A stretch of DNA of 64,000 nt from Photobacterium sanguinicancri (GCF_024346675.1 NZ_AP024851.1:310001-374000); one strand, 5' to 3'; counted from the first letter of the stretch, positions 39,300-48,934 are shown. Program-made: numbers and translations. The notes: generated from the sequence alone by a model not told the origin.

Positions 39300-40205
39300 T
39301 TAATGCGGTTCCATTTCATCACACTGACGCCTTAACCATGCACCTAGCTTGCGTATATTAGGTTGATCGGCACAGCTTTCTTTATAAGTGAAATAGAAAT
39401 TATCACCAGTAGGAAGGTCGTGTAATGGAATACGTACTAATTCATGCTGATTCTCTTCTTCAGTCATAAAATAGTGGTTCAATAGCGCGATCCCTTGATT
39501 GTAGCGCGCAGCCTCTGCCGAGAGTAGCAGATGGCTGAAATAGTGCATTTGAGCATGGTTAGGTAACGGGAACTGTCCTAATTGACACCATGTTCGCCAA
39601 TCATCACCTTCTTTGCCCGCTGGAAGTACGGATTTTACGGATAAAAGCGGGAAGTCCCAAAGTGCATCAGGCATAGCTTGGTCTTTGATTTTGTCCCATA
39701 CCTGCTTACTACATACAGGGTAGAGTCGTTCGTTATAAAGAAGTTCACTGGTGTATTTGGCTTTGGGCGGCTTACAAGTAATAAAGCAATCGGCAGTCTG
39801 ATCGTTAAAGTCGGGTTCGTCAGCAACCATGGTTAAAGATAGATCTATTTCTGGGTATTCTTGCCGAAGTTTATCAAGGCGAGGGATAAGCCATTTAACG
39901 GCTAAGGTGCTATACATTGCTAGCCGTAATTGGCTTTTTTTACCTTCTTTTATGACATTGCTGGCATGGGCAATATCTTGTAGCGCATTACTGACTGTAT
40001 CGTAATAGTGCTTACCTTCATCGCTAAGGGAAAGTAGCCTGCCTTGACGAATAAACAGTGGTTTTCCTAAATAATCTTCGAGTAATTTCACTTGATGACT
40101 CACCGCACTTTGAGTGACATTGAGCACCTCGGCAGCTTGCGAAAAACTGTTATGACGGGCGACGGCTTCAAAGCAATGAACAGCACGAAGTGGGGGAAGT
40201 TTCAT
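39300..40205 (-). CDS. LysR-family regulator, GcvA-like
   Basis: This 301-residue protein has the GcvA-type N-terminus (LPPLRAVHCFEAVARHNSFS, then AAEVLNVTQSAVSHQVK) with the helix-turn-helix at about 20-45 and a typical effector domain. It is divergent from the EamA transporter gene, with a 100-bp gap, and probably controls that exporter. GcvA-like sequences form a large group, so involvement with glycine cleavage should not be assumed. The ligand is unknown. Confidence 0.9.
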   Translation of the reverse strand: MKLPPLRAVHCFEAVARHNSFSQAAEVLNVTQSAVSHQVKLLEDYLGKPLFIRQGRLLSLSDEGKHYYDTVSNALQDIAHASNVIKEGKKSQLRLAMYSTLAVKWLIPRLDKLRQEYPEIDLSLTMVADEPDFNDQTADCFITCKPPKAKYTSELLYNERLYPVCSKQVWDKIKDQAMPDALWDFPLLSVKSVLPAGKEGDDWRTWCQLGQFPLPNHAQMHYFSHLLLSAEAARYNQGIALLNHYFMTEEENQHELVRIPLHDLPTGDNFYFTYKESCADQPNIRKLGAWLRRQCDEMEPH

Positions 40206-40305
40206 TATCGAAATAACTCATACTAAAGTAATATTTATCATTATACTTCATTTTAAAGATTGAATACGCTGCATAAAAATTTCACTAAGTTTAAGAGCAT
40301 GTTCA

Positions 40306-41241
40306 ATGTCTAATAAATCTGTCGGCTATGCGATGTTGTTACTGATTGTTGGTAATTTAATTGCAGTATTCTCTGATGCGCTGATCAAAACACTTGGTGA
40401 TGGTGTGGCGGTGTTTCAGTTTGTCTTTTTCCGCCAATTAACAGCGGTGATTATTTTATTGCCATTTTGTGTCAAAAGTTCATTACCTGAATTAACCAGT
40501 GGTTTGAAATGGCATGCACTTCGCGCCCATATTTGGCTTTTTGGCGCAGTTTTTATGGTTTTCGCCATTAATTCGATGCCACTAGCAACAGCGAATGCCA
40601 TTTTCTATGCTGCTCCTCTTATTATGTTGCCGCTGGCGTTTGTTTTTTTCCGTGAAAAGTTGAGTAAGCAGTCTGTTTTAACTGGCGTGATTGGCTTTAT
40701 TGGTGTGCTGGTGGTTATCCGTCCAACGCACATTGATTGGGCCGCTATTTCTGCATTGGTTGTTGCGCTAACCTTGGCAGGAAATAATCTGTTGATTCGT
40801 AAATTACCGACTCACCAGACGGTTGCACAAACCTTACTGTTAACGAATCTAGTTGGTATGCCTGCGTCATTCGGGTTAGCGCTGTGGGAAGGTGAAGCGT
40901 GGAATTGGGCGCCTTTACTGACAGCTGCGGGATCAAGCTTTTTTATTCTTATCTATGCCGCCACATGTGTCGTTGCCTATCGTTCGGTTGAAAGTAATAA
41001 AATTGCCAGTGCTGAATACAGTGGTTTATTAGGTGCCGTGTTAGTCGGCATTGTGTGGTTTGGTGAAATGCCTGAAATTGAAATGCTAATTGGAGCGGCG
41101 TTGATCATCCTGCCTTTATTGTTATTGGCGAAGGTTGAGCAAAAACAAAAAAGAGCACGAAAAAAAGAGGCACAAACTGTTATCGAAATGTCGCTTGAAT
41201 CTGACTTTTCGTTAGCGACAGACCCTACTGTAGATCGATGA
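40306..41241 (+). CDS. EamA/DMT-family transporter
   Basis: This 311-residue inner-membrane protein has about ten membrane helices in two EamA repeats (first half around 10-140, second around 150-285). Typical features are the FQFVFFRQLTAVI segment and the conserved proline-rich loops. The C-terminal tail (about 285-311) is charged and cytoplasmic. The family exports metabolites and amino acids, but the substrate is not predictable. The GcvA-like LysR gene is divergent and likely regulates it. Confidence 0.9.
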   Translation: MSNKSVGYAMLLLIVGNLIAVFSDALIKTLGDGVAVFQFVFFRQLTAVIILLPFCVKSSLPELTSGLKWHALRAHIWLFGAVFMVFAINSMPLATANAIFYAAPLIMLPLAFVFFREKLSKQSVLTGVIGFIGVLVVIRPTHIDWAAISALVVALTLAGNNLLIRKLPTHQTVAQTLLLTNLVGMPASFGLALWEGEAWNWAPLLTAAGSSFFILIYAATCVVAYRSVESNKIASAEYSGLLGAVLVGIVWFGEMPEIEMLIGAALIILPLLLLAKVEQKQKRARKKEAQTVIEMSLESDFSLATDPTVDR

Positions 41242-41317
41242 AAATTCATCAAGAATAAGGATATAAGCTGTGCGTGTCTCTGTTGAATAAAATGTAATAA
41301 AAACAGGGAGTAGCATT

Positions 41318-41383
41318 ATGGTAGCACTGAATGTGACCTTGATCTCTCAGCCTTACTTCTACGCCTGCAATAAAGTGCTTTAA
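41318..41383 (+). CDS. Possible 21-residue peptide ORF
   Basis: A short frame coding for 21 residues (MVALNVTLISQPYFYACNKVL) is preceded by GGGAG at a proper distance. It lies 100 bp before the amylase gene. It has no known relatives that I can recall, and could be chance or a leader peptide. Confidence 0.25.
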   Translation: MVALNVTLISQPYFYACNKVL

Positions 41384-41482
41384 GGATGGGGTAATATACA
41401 TTTATATCGCGAATAATAACGATGAAATTATCTAAATATAAGACGAACAATAACAAGTCATAACTTATTGAAGGACTTCATC

Positions 41483-43510
41483 GTGGATAAAAGGATAGGA
41501 AAAACAACGTTAGCGCTTATGGTAGCCAGTACCCTTATTGGTTGCCAGAGCACGAAAAATACTGAGTCGTTAGGTTATATCAGCGAGCCTTATGAATGCG
41601 CCGTACCTATGGTTGAACAATCGCAAGACCTACGTATTTATCAGGTTATGGTTGAAAGCTTTGTAAACGGTAATGACAGTATCGGTCATGGCACAGGTTA
41701 TGGTACCAGCCACCATAAAGGTGATTTACAAGGCGTGATTGATTCGCTCGATTATATCCAATCGCTTGGCATGAATGCGATTTGGCTAACCCCTATTTTT
41801 AATTCGATTCCTGATGAAGGGCAGAACCACTGGGCTGACCGCTTAGATGCGACCGGCTATTTTACCAGTGACTACTTTAGCATTGACCCACGTTTTGGTG
41901 ATATGGATAAAGCGCGTGAATTAGTCGAAGCTGCACATGCGAAAGGCATGTATGTGTTCTTAGATGGTGTGTTTGGTCACCATAAAGACAACCTTGTTCC
42001 ATCCCCACAAGGTCGCCTTCCTGCTGGTGACAGCAATCCTGTCGATTACCCAGAAAGTCTCGCTTTTTATCAAGAAGTCGCATCTTACTGGGTTAAAGAA
42101 CTCAAAATCGATGGGTGGCGTTTAGATCAAGCCTACCAAGTGCCTCTTCCTGCTTGGAAAGCACTGCGTAAAAGTGTTGATCAGGCCTCGCAGTCGGTGA
42201 CATATCAAAATGCCGAAGGTGAAGCTGTGCATCCATTAGGTTATATGGTTGCTGAGATTTGGAACAATGAAAACTACATCACTCGAACAGGTTACGGTCC
42301 AGAAAAAGATCCTGCGTTATGCTCGGCATTTGATTTCCCTGTACGTTACCGCGTTGTAGAAACCTTTGCTGTTAATGAAAACAATAATGGTGGTAAAGGC
42401 GGTGAGTGGCTCGCTGAAGGGATGAAATTACACGATTTATACCCGCCACATGCAAAGCCTAACCTAATGCTGGGCAATCATGATCTAGTGCGCTTTGGCG
42501 ATTTACTTCAGCGTGGCAACATCGCTAAGCCTGATCAGGCAGAATACTGGGCGCGTCACCGTGCTGCACTTTCTTTCTTAGGTGCTTATAACGGTCCGAT
42601 CACCTTGTATTATGGTGAAGAAGTGGGTGATGAAGTCCCGAACTTTGCTGATAAGGCCAGCAGTGATATTTGCGCCCTACAAGGTTACTGTGATGATCAT
42701 GTAGCGCGTAGCAGCGCCAAGATTGACGGTGTAACGACGCAATTAAACCAACAACAGACTGAACTGCGGGATTATGTTGCTTCTTTAATGACACTTCGCG
42801 AGCAGCACCCTGCGATAGTGCATGGTAAGCGCACTTCGGTATTAGCGACAGACGCTGTGTATGTTGATCATAAGCAGAAAGGTGACGATGCCTTGCTTTA
42901 TATGGTGAGCACTCAAGCGAAAGCAAATATGTTAACCCTTAAGGCGGCAGATATTGCATCGGAAGGTGTTTTGGTCGATCTGCAAACTAACGTCCGTTTT
43001 GAACCTGTAAATGGTGAATATCAGATCCCACTATCAGGTTTCCAAGCCCGTTTTCTTGAGATAGAAAAACCCTCCAATGCAGGGGTAAAAGTTGAAACAA
43101 CCTTAGCCGTGCTAACGGGAAAAGGGTTTATGGCGCAGTGTGATAACCCAACAGTAGTAGAGGCTGGTCCTAAAACGGAAACCATGTATGTGGTGGGTGA
43201 TTTTGCAGATTCTGGCTGGAAACACAAAGATAACCGCGCATACAGCTATAAAGGCGACAATACGTATCAAGTGGTGGTGGATGAAGTGGCGGGGGCCTAC
43301 CGTATGCAGTACGCCACTAAAGATTGGTCGCCACAATACACGGCTGAAGGTTTAGAGCTCAAACCTGGGCAAGAGAAAACCCTACAGTTTGGCGGCTATG
43401 GTAAAGATACCGCAGTCACGCTACCAGTGGCAGGCCGTTATGTATGGAGTTTGAAGTTCAGTGACCAAGGTAGCCCACGCCAAATCATGGTCTCTAAATG
43501 TGATGAATAG
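41483..43510 (+). CDS. Alpha-amylase family (GH13) lipoprotein
   Basis: This 675-residue glycoside hydrolase starts at GTG 41483, with GAAGGA eight bases upstream. It has a lipoprotein signal with Cys21 in TLIGC, so it should be anchored to the cell envelope. The GH13 catalytic set is complete: nucleophile Asp215 in GWRLDQA, acid/base Glu258 in VAEIWN and transition-state NHD at 332-334 in LGNHDL. Residues about 565-675 form a beta-rich C-terminal region resembling a starch-binding or pullulanase-type module. It likely degrades maltodextrins at the cell surface. It has its own terminator. Confidence 0.9.
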   Translation: MDKRIGKTTLALMVASTLIGCQSTKNTESLGYISEPYECAVPMVEQSQDLRIYQVMVESFVNGNDSIGHGTGYGTSHHKGDLQGVIDSLDYIQSLGMNAIWLTPIFNSIPDEGQNHWADRLDATGYFTSDYFSIDPRFGDMDKARELVEAAHAKGMYVFLDGVFGHHKDNLVPSPQGRLPAGDSNPVDYPESLAFYQEVASYWVKELKIDGWRLDQAYQVPLPAWKALRKSVDQASQSVTYQNAEGEAVHPLGYMVAEIWNNENYITRTGYGPEKDPALCSAFDFPVRYRVVETFAVNENNNGGKGGEWLAEGMKLHDLYPPHAKPNLMLGNHDLVRFGDLLQRGNIAKPDQAEYWARHRAALSFLGAYNGPITLYYGEEVGDEVPNFADKASSDICALQGYCDDHVARSSAKIDGVTTQLNQQQTELRDYVASLMTLREQHPAIVHGKRTSVLATDAVYVDHKQKGDDALLYMVSTQAKANMLTLKAADIASEGVLVDLQTNVRFEPVNGEYQIPLSGFQARFLEIEKPSNAGVKVETTLAVLTGKGFMAQCDNPTVVEAGPKTETMYVVGDFADSGWKHKDNRAYSYKGDNTYQVVVDEVAGAYRMQYATKDWSPQYTAEGLELKPGQEKTLQFGGYGKDTAVTLPVAGRYVWSLKFSDQGSPRQIMVSKCDE

Positions 43511-43545
43511 CGAGTCGCACGTATAGTATTAATACCTATTTGGAT

Positions 43546-43570
43546 AAGGGAGCTTTGTGCTCCCTTTTTT
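43546..43570 (+). terminator. Terminator of the amylase gene
   Basis: AAGGGAGC pairs with GCTCCCTT, followed by TTTTTT, about 35 bp past the stop. Confidence 0.92.
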
Positions 43571-43660
43571 GATCGCAATTAAAATAACAAGGTTCTACTT
43601 TTTTAGAGAAAGAGATATAGCGATATACTCACTCTTAATGAATACAAAAGAGAGACAGAA

Positions 43661-43978
43661 ATGACCGAGCAGTGCTGTGTAGTGATGACTACGTTCTCAG
43701 ACGAAAAAGTGGGTAAACGTATTATTGATGCTTTGATTGAGCAGCGGTTAGCGGCGTGTATCCAAGTGCAAGCAATTGAAAGCTACTATCACTGGAAGGG
43801 TGAAGTAAACTGCGATGCTGAAAAGCAGATGATGATTAAAACCAAGGTATCGCTATATGATGCGGTAGAAGCTGAAATTGTAAAACAACACGATTATGAA
43901 ACGCCTGAAATTATCCAACTGCCAATTAGTCGTGGTTTGAAAGGCTATGTTGATTGGATTAATGAAGAGTGCCAATAA
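43661..43978 (+). CDS. cutA: CutA divalent-cation tolerance protein
   Basis: This 105-residue protein has the CutA/PII-like fold markers: VVMTTFSDEKVGKRI at the N-terminus, RLAACIQV, SYYHWKG and YETPEIIQLPI. Length is typical. It is a small cytoplasmic trimer; the E. coli homologue was linked to copper tolerance, but the biochemical role is unsettled. It stands alone, downstream of the amylase terminator and upstream of the convergent etfD gene. Confidence 0.96.
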   Translation: MTEQCCVVMTTFSDEKVGKRIIDALIEQRLAACIQVQAIESYYHWKGEVNCDAEKQMMIKTKVSLYDAVEAEIVKQHDYETPEIIQLPISRGLKGYVDWINEECQ

Positions 43979-43998
43979 TCGGCACTCTCAATGTTCTT
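43966..43998 (+). terminator. Weak hairpin terminator overlapping the end of cutA
   Basis: AGAGTGCC (inside cutA, ending before the stop) pairs with GGCACTCT after a seven-base loop. The following tract ATGTTCTTTC is only moderately T-rich. Confidence 0.5.
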
Positions 43999-44041
43999 TC
44001 TGCGTCATTCGTTGTTTGCTTTATTGCCAGTAGAATACGGG

Positions 44042-45721
44042 TTACATATTTGGATAATTAGGTCCGCCGCCACCCTCTGGTGGTCGCCAAGTAATGTTTT
44101 GCGAAGGGTCTTTGATATCACAAGTTTTACAGTGCAGGCAGTTAGCGGCGTTGATCACTAGACGCTGTTGGCCTGCGTCCCCGACGATTTCATATACACC
44201 AGCGGGGCAGTAATACTGGCTGGGTTCCCCGTTTTCAGCTAAATGAGAAGTGATAGGTAATATAGGATCACTTAATACCAAATGGCAGGGTTGGTTCTCT
44301 TCATGCTGAGTGCCAGAGAGGTATAACGATGAGGGCTTATCAAAACTTAGCATGCCATCTGGTTTGGGATAAGCGATAGGCTTACATTTGGCGAGGGGCT
44401 TCAAGCTTAAATGGTCTGGCAAGCTGTCGGGTAGTGTCCACGTTGCGCGGTCTTTTAACCAGTTTTGTTCAATACTGGTGAGTACGCCTCCGAATAGTTG
44501 GCCGTATTTATGGATGTTAGCGCCGACATTACGTGACTGATGAAGTTCTTGGTATAGCCAAGAATCATGAAATAACCGTTCGTACCCAGGTACTGTGTGG
44601 GTAAAGCCAGCGGTGAGTTCATCATGTATTGCTTGTGCGGCGAGCATGCCAGATTTCATCGCGGTATGGCTGCCTTTAATTTTGCCAAAGTTAAGGGTAC
44701 CTGCATCGCAACCAATCAATAATCCACCATGAAACTGCTGGCGAGGCAGTGAAGATAAGCCGCCTTTAGTGATAGCTCTTGCGCCATAGGTTATGCGTTC
44801 GCCGCCGTGTAAATACTGGGCAAACACAGGGTGGTGTTTCATTCTTTGAAATTCATCAAAGGGGCTTAGATAGGGGTTTTGGTAATTTAAATCAACAATT
44901 AGCCCAACGGCGACATAGTGCTCTTCTGAGTTTTGATCTTCTAAACGATTGCCTTCAAGGTGATAAAGAAAACTTCCTCCTGTCGAATCAGACTCACTAA
45001 GAGGAAAACCAGTACCGTGGATCACGAGCCCTTCTTGATGTTGCTTGGCAGGGATTTTCCATAATTCTTTAATGCCTAGCGCATAGTGTTGGGGCGGTTT
45101 GTTGTTATCTAAATGGTAATGCGCAATGAGCTGTTTACCTAAGTGTCCGCGACTTCCTTCAGCAAAAATGGTGTATTTGGCTTTTAACTCAATACCCGCT
45201 TCAAAAGTGGCTTTTGGTGTACCTTGTTTATCTCGCCCCATATCCGAAGTGATCACACCTGTGACGGCATTACTGCTGTCGTAACAAATATCGGATGCAG
45301 CAAAACCCGGAAAAATTTCGACACCAAGTTGTTCTGCTTGCTTGGCTAACCAACGGCACAATAAGCCTAAACTAATGATGTAGTTGCCATCGTTATTCAT
45401 ACTGTCAGGCGCGAGGTGTTCAGGTATAACAAGGTGGTTGTTGGCATTGGTCAGCCAGTAAAGATGGTTCTCAGCAACTTGAGAAACAATCGGTGCATCT
45501 GTGTGTTCCCAATCAGGGAAAAGCTCATCAAGCGCACGCGTTTCGAATACCGCGCCAGACAGAATATGAGCACCAACTTCAGCGCCTTTTTCAAGCACAC
45601 AGACATTGGGTGGCGGTTTTTTTTGCTGTTTTGCTATCAGCATTAACTGGCAAGCCGCTGCTAACCCTGCAGGGCCAGCACCGATAATCACCACATCAAA
45701 CTCCATACATTCTCGTTCCAT
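44042..45721 (-). CDS. etfD: Electron transfer flavoprotein-ubiquinone oxidoreductase
   Basis: This enzyme passes electrons from reduced ETF to the quinone pool in the inner membrane. The ATG at 45721, with AGAGG eight bases upstream, gives 559 residues, close to the usual length. FAD-binding IIGAGPAGLAAAC is at the N-terminus. The C-terminal 4Fe-4S cluster cysteines are in CPAGVYE and CLHCKTCD. It is transcribed away from etfBA, and the shared upstream gap holds a LiuR-type box, so it should be co-induced with the branched-chain acyl-CoA dehydrogenases it serves. Confidence 0.95.
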   Translation of the reverse strand: MERECMEFDVVIIGAGPAGLAAACQLMLIAKQQKKPPPNVCVLEKGAEVGAHILSGAVFETRALDELFPDWEHTDAPIVSQVAENHLYWLTNANNHLVIPEHLAPDSMNNDGNYIISLGLLCRWLAKQAEQLGVEIFPGFAASDICYDSSNAVTGVITSDMGRDKQGTPKATFEAGIELKAKYTIFAEGSRGHLGKQLIAHYHLDNNKPPQHYALGIKELWKIPAKQHQEGLVIHGTGFPLSESDSTGGSFLYHLEGNRLEDQNSEEHYVAVGLIVDLNYQNPYLSPFDEFQRMKHHPVFAQYLHGGERITYGARAITKGGLSSLPRQQFHGGLLIGCDAGTLNFGKIKGSHTAMKSGMLAAQAIHDELTAGFTHTVPGYERLFHDSWLYQELHQSRNVGANIHKYGQLFGGVLTSIEQNWLKDRATWTLPDSLPDHLSLKPLAKCKPIAYPKPDGMLSFDKPSSLYLSGTQHEENQPCHLVLSDPILPITSHLAENGEPSQYYCPAGVYEIVGDAGQQRLVINAANCLHCKTCDIKDPSQNITWRPPEGGGGPNYPNM

Positions 45722-45794
45722 CAAAGCGACCTCTGTGTGCGATTTACGTATATAGAAACTGGCGATTTACAGTATAAATTTAACTATAGCGCAG

Positions 45795-45810
45795 TTGACG
45801 TAAACGTAAA
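45795..45810. promoter_or_regulatory. Probable LiuR operator between etfD and etfB
   Basis: TTGACGTAAACGTAAA matches the operators upstream of ivdA, sharing ACGTAAACGT with box 2 and the ACGTAAA arm with box 1. It lies 74 bp before etfD and 111 bp before etfB. A weaker half-similar sequence TTTACGTATATAGAAA lies at about 45743-45758. Confidence 0.75.
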
Positions 45811-45920
45811 TTAAACTAGGCTCAAAGAATCATCTGAGGCACATGTGCCACACATATAACGAGATTAAAAACAGCGCACAAGGCTCTCAAAGACATTTCT
45901 TTTTTAAGAAGGAAGACACT

Positions 45921-46673
45921 GTGAAAGTGCTAGTAGCGATTAAGCGTGTGATTGACCCTTATGTGAAAATTCGGATTAAAGATGATGGAAGCGGCGTGGA
46001 AGATAGCAATGTCAAAATGGCAATGAATCCATTTTGTGAAATTGCCGTTGAAGAAGCTGTGCGCTTAAAAGAAGCGGATATTGCCTCTGAAATTGTTGTC
46101 GTTTCGGTAGGTGATGATACCTGCCAAGAACAATTAAGAAGCGCACTCGCATTAGGAGCCGATCGCGCGATCCATATTGCAACATCCGATAAATTAGAAC
46201 CTCTTGCGATAGCCAAGTTACTCAATGCGTTAGTGCAAAAAGAACAACCGTCTCTGATGTTATTGGGCAAGCAATCTATTGATACCGACAACAACCAAGT
46301 TGCCCAAATGCTATCTGCGCTAACGGGTTATCCTCAAGGTACTTTTGCTTCTGAACTTACTGTGAATACGCAAACTGTGGTTGTCACGCGTGAAATAGAC
46401 GGTGGCCTAGAAACCTTATCGCTCCAGCTACCTGCCATTATTAGCACCGATCTTAGATTAAATGAGCCTCGCTATGCATCTTTGCCCAATATTATGAAAG
46501 CCAAGCGCAAGCCGTTTGCGGTTATCGCGATTGATGAGTTTGAGCTCGATATAGCACCAAGACAGGAGATTATCGACGTTATGGTGCCACCGAAGCGCGA
46601 ATCAGGGATCCGCGTTGAATCAGTGCAAGAGCTAGTCACTAAATTGCGAAATGAAGCGAAGGTGATCGAATGA
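45921..46673 (+). CDS. etfB: Electron transfer flavoprotein, beta subunit
   Basis: This is the AMP-binding beta subunit of ETF, which takes electrons from acyl-CoA dehydrogenases. The start is GTG 45921 with AAGGAAG upstream, giving 250 residues (MKVLVAIKRVIDPYVKI...), as in other members; the in-frame ATG at 45843 adds an unconserved tail. The ALGADRAIHI and SIDTDNNQV segments are family-typical. It overlaps etfA by four bases (ATGA), so the subunits are translationally coupled. Confidence 0.96.
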   Translation: MKVLVAIKRVIDPYVKIRIKDDGSGVEDSNVKMAMNPFCEIAVEEAVRLKEADIASEIVVVSVGDDTCQEQLRSALALGADRAIHIATSDKLEPLAIAKLLNALVQKEQPSLMLLGKQSIDTDNNQVAQMLSALTGYPQGTFASELTVNTQTVVVTREIDGGLETLSLQLPAIISTDLRLNEPRYASLPNIMKAKRKPFAVIAIDEFELDIAPRQEIIDVMVPPKRESGIRVESVQELVTKLRNEAKVIE

Positions 46674-47632
46674 AAACCTTAATTATTGCGGAACATAATG
46701 GACATTCACTAGCGACTGACACCTTAAAAGTAGTACGTGCAGCTGCAAGTTTAGATCAACCAATAGATATGCTGATAGCAGGCGAAAATGTGAATGCTAT
46801 TATTGAGCAAGCTCAGCGTATTGAAACAATAGATTCTGTGCTGGTGGCGGATTCATCGTGTTATCAGCACGCTCTTGCTGAAAATGTATCGGTACTGGTT
46901 GAAGCTATGGTTAGTGAGCACAGCGATAGTCCCGAAGGCTATAGTCACATACTCACTGCTGCGACCACGTTTGGTAAGAACCTTTTGCCAAGAATCGCGG
47001 CATTACTGGATGTGGGTATGCTGTCTGATGTGATAGAGATTGAGTCGAAAGATACGGTTATTCGGCCAATTTATGCGGGCAATGCGCTCGCTCGGGTTCG
47101 CTCTAACGACCGTATTAAAGCGATATCGGTACGGGCATCGGCTTTTGATGCTGCAGAGCAACTTTCAGACTCTCAGGGATCTGCGCCAGTTAATTTCGTA
47201 GCTATAACGCATCAATCTCTATTAGTTGAATTTGTTTCTCAGCAAGTGGTTGCGAGTGCTCGCCCTGAATTGCCAGCAGCGCGTGTAGTCGTTTCGGGGG
47301 GGCGAGGGTTAGGCAGTAAAGAAAATTTTGCTATGGTTGAGCAGCTTGCCGATAAGCTCGATGCAGCCATTGGGGCTTCGCGAGCAGCGGTAGATGCGGG
47401 TTATGTATCTAATGAGCTACAAGTAGGCCAAACGGGTAAAATTGTTGCGCCTGATTTGTACATTGCGATAGGGATTTCAGGGGCTATTCAGCATTTAGCT
47501 GGAATGAAAGATTCTAAGGTGATCGTCGCGATAAATAATGATCCTGATGCCGCTATTTTTGAGATTGCAGATTATGCGTTGATCGGAGATTTATTCGAAA
47601 TTTTACCTGCGCTGATTGATGAACTTGGCTGA
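46670..47632 (+). CDS. etfA: Electron transfer flavoprotein, alpha subunit
   Basis: This is the FAD-carrying alpha subunit of ETF, 320 residues. The C-terminal FAD domain has [13 protein letters not shown] near 209, [12 protein letters not shown] near 244, [29 protein letters not shown] residues around 262-286 and NNDPDAAIF near 299. It follows etfB with an ATGA overlap. With etfD and the acyl-CoA dehydrogenases at 26.5-32.4 kb it forms the electron path for branched-chain amino acid oxidation. Confidence 0.97.
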   Translation: MKTLIIAEHNGHSLATDTLKVVRAAASLDQPIDMLIAGENVNAIIEQAQRIETIDSVLVADSSCYQHALAENVSVLVEAMVSEHSDSPEGYSHILTAATTFGKNLLPRIAALLDVGMLSDVIEIESKDTVIRPIYAGNALARVRSNDRIKAISVRASAFDAAEQLSDSQGSAPVNFVAITHQSLLVEFVSQQVVASARPELPAARVVVSGGRGLGSKENFAMVEQLADKLDAAIGASRAAVDAGYVSNELQVGQTGKIVAPDLYIAIGISGAIQHLAGMKDSKVIVAINNDPDAAIFEIADYALIGDLFEILPALIDELG

Positions 47633-47649
47633 GTGGATGAGAGTCAAAA

Positions 47650-47684
47650 GAGAGAAAAACGGCACACATTCGTTGTGTGCCGTA
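47650..47684 (-). terminator. Leftward terminator of the glycine-zipper lipoprotein gene
   Basis: ACGGCACACA pairs with TGTGTGCCGT. The T tract (TTTTTCTCTC) follows on the minus strand, so it ends leftward transcription. It also lies just past etfA, where it may weakly stop rightward transcripts. Confidence 0.82.
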
Positions 47685-47727
47685 GAGAAAGGCATTTATT
47701 CGTAAAGGATAAAGCATACTCAAAATG

Positions 47728-47791
47728 CAAGTAATACCAAGCTAACTAAATAATGATGAAACTACTTATTCATATTGGTATATCTGACTTG
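47728..47791. repeat. Imperfect 64-bp inverted repeat
   Basis: CAAGTAATACCAA at the left end is partly mirrored by TTGGTATATCTGACTTG at the right end, around an AT-rich centre. It sits between a lipoprotein stop codon and its terminator. TACCAA/TTGGTA palindromes also occur at about 38744-38762, so it may be one of a dispersed small-repeat family. Confidence 0.45.
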
Positions 47792-47826
47792 CGGCAGTGG
47801 ATTCAATTTAATACTAGCTCAAGAAA

Positions 47827-48627
47827 TCAACTTCGAGTAAAGCGATATGACTGAACTTTAACATCTTGTCCATCGACAGCAGCCCATGTATCTACCATCC
47901 AAACATTGTTCCCCGCAAAGCCAAGCTCTAAGCGCACTTGTGAGGCATCAACACCTTTAATGACACTGACATCCGTCGATTCTGGATAAAAATTGTAGCG
48001 ATTATTGGCTGCTTGGTACTCACCCACAAATTGAGCGGTTGTGTTATCAACATTGTTTTTTACAGCAAGGATATAACCCGTTGATGGTGTAAAGCTGAAC
48101 TCTGCTGTCATGGCGAGTGAATTTGCACTGCCGTTAACTTGTAAGTTGTTGATAGCGACTTGAGCCGCCGTGGTTTTGGTTAAAGATCCACGGGCATCGG
48201 CTTTCGCATTAATGGTTTCACCCGTCGTACTGCTCCAGATTGCCACTTGCCAGTTGCCTGTAAACTTATCAAGATCAGCCCAAGCTTGAGGCTGAGTGGG
48301 CGTAGGTGCTGCGTTAACACCTTGTTGTTGGCTATTTCCTATTTGGGCAATGGCATCATCACGGCTGGAATGGCGTTGGTTATCGCGATTGTTATCAAGA
48401 TCAACCATAGAACCGCTGACTCCCCCTGCAACCCCACCTGCGATCGCCCCTTTGGCAGCAAGCTCTGCATCACCAGTTAGCGCACCCATGGTTAGCCCTA
48501 GCAATGCACCACCAATAGCACCTTGCTTAGTGGCGGCATTTGGGTCGTTTTGATCAGGGTTAACACAACCAGTTAGTAAAGTAGCACTCAGTACAGCGGC
48601 GATAGAAGTTTTTAGTAAAAGGGTCAT
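47827..48627 (-). CDS. Outer-membrane lipoprotein with glycine zipper
   Basis: This 266-residue lipoprotein has lipobox Cys21 in LLTGC. A glycine-zipper segment rich in GxxxG follows (about residues 35-75: GAIGGALLGL, then GAIAGGVAGGVSG), then a Gln/Asn-rich linker and a C-terminal beta-rich domain (about 110-266) with WADLDKFTGNWQVAIW. The zipper is typical of envelope lipoproteins that associate with the membrane. The C-terminal domain is not one I recognise. AGGA lies seven bases before the ATG. Confidence 0.82.
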   Translation of the reverse strand: MTLLLKTSIAAVLSATLLTGCVNPDQNDPNAATKQGAIGGALLGLTMGALTGDAELAAKGAIAGGVAGGVSGSMVDLDNNRDNQRHSSRDDAIAQIGNSQQQGVNAAPTPTQPQAWADLDKFTGNWQVAIWSSTTGETINAKADARGSLTKTTAAQVAINNLQVNGSANSLAMTAEFSFTPSTGYILAVKNNVDNTTAQFVGEYQAANNRYNFYPESTDVSVIKGVDASQVRLELGFAGNNVWMVDTWAAVDGQDVKVQSYRFTRS

Positions 48628-48934
48628 AGTTCGGTCCTGCTGGCTGTTTCTATTTGATAGGGATGATAGTAAGGATTAATACTGAACAGAGCCTGAGTAA
48701 TAAAACAGCGCTTTAAATTAAGAGGATTGAGTGTGTAAATGTGTGAATATAAATACCTAAAAACAGCTGGTTAGCTAAGTAAGTGTTACGCTTTGTTACA
48801 TTTTATACTGCTACCTAATCGAACTATTTCGATAGAGAAGGGACGCAATTATTATTATGACTGGCTAAGAACAATGATGAGATAGGAAAATGTTTTTATT
48901 TAAATGGTAAGATGAACAAAGACAGGGAGATGTT
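48628..48934. other. Intergenic region upstream of two divergent genes
   Basis: This 307-bp AT-rich region should hold both divergent promoters. No ORF or RNA gene was recognised. Confidence 0.45.

Noticed and set aside
39300..40205. Considered as gcvA, the glycine cleavage regulator
   Set aside because: The sequence type fits the broad group, but no gcv genes or glycine riboswitch are nearby and it faces a transporter gene.
42600..42926. 108-codon leftward ORF within the amylase gene
   Set aside because: Antisense shadow of a GH13 coding region with all catalytic motifs.
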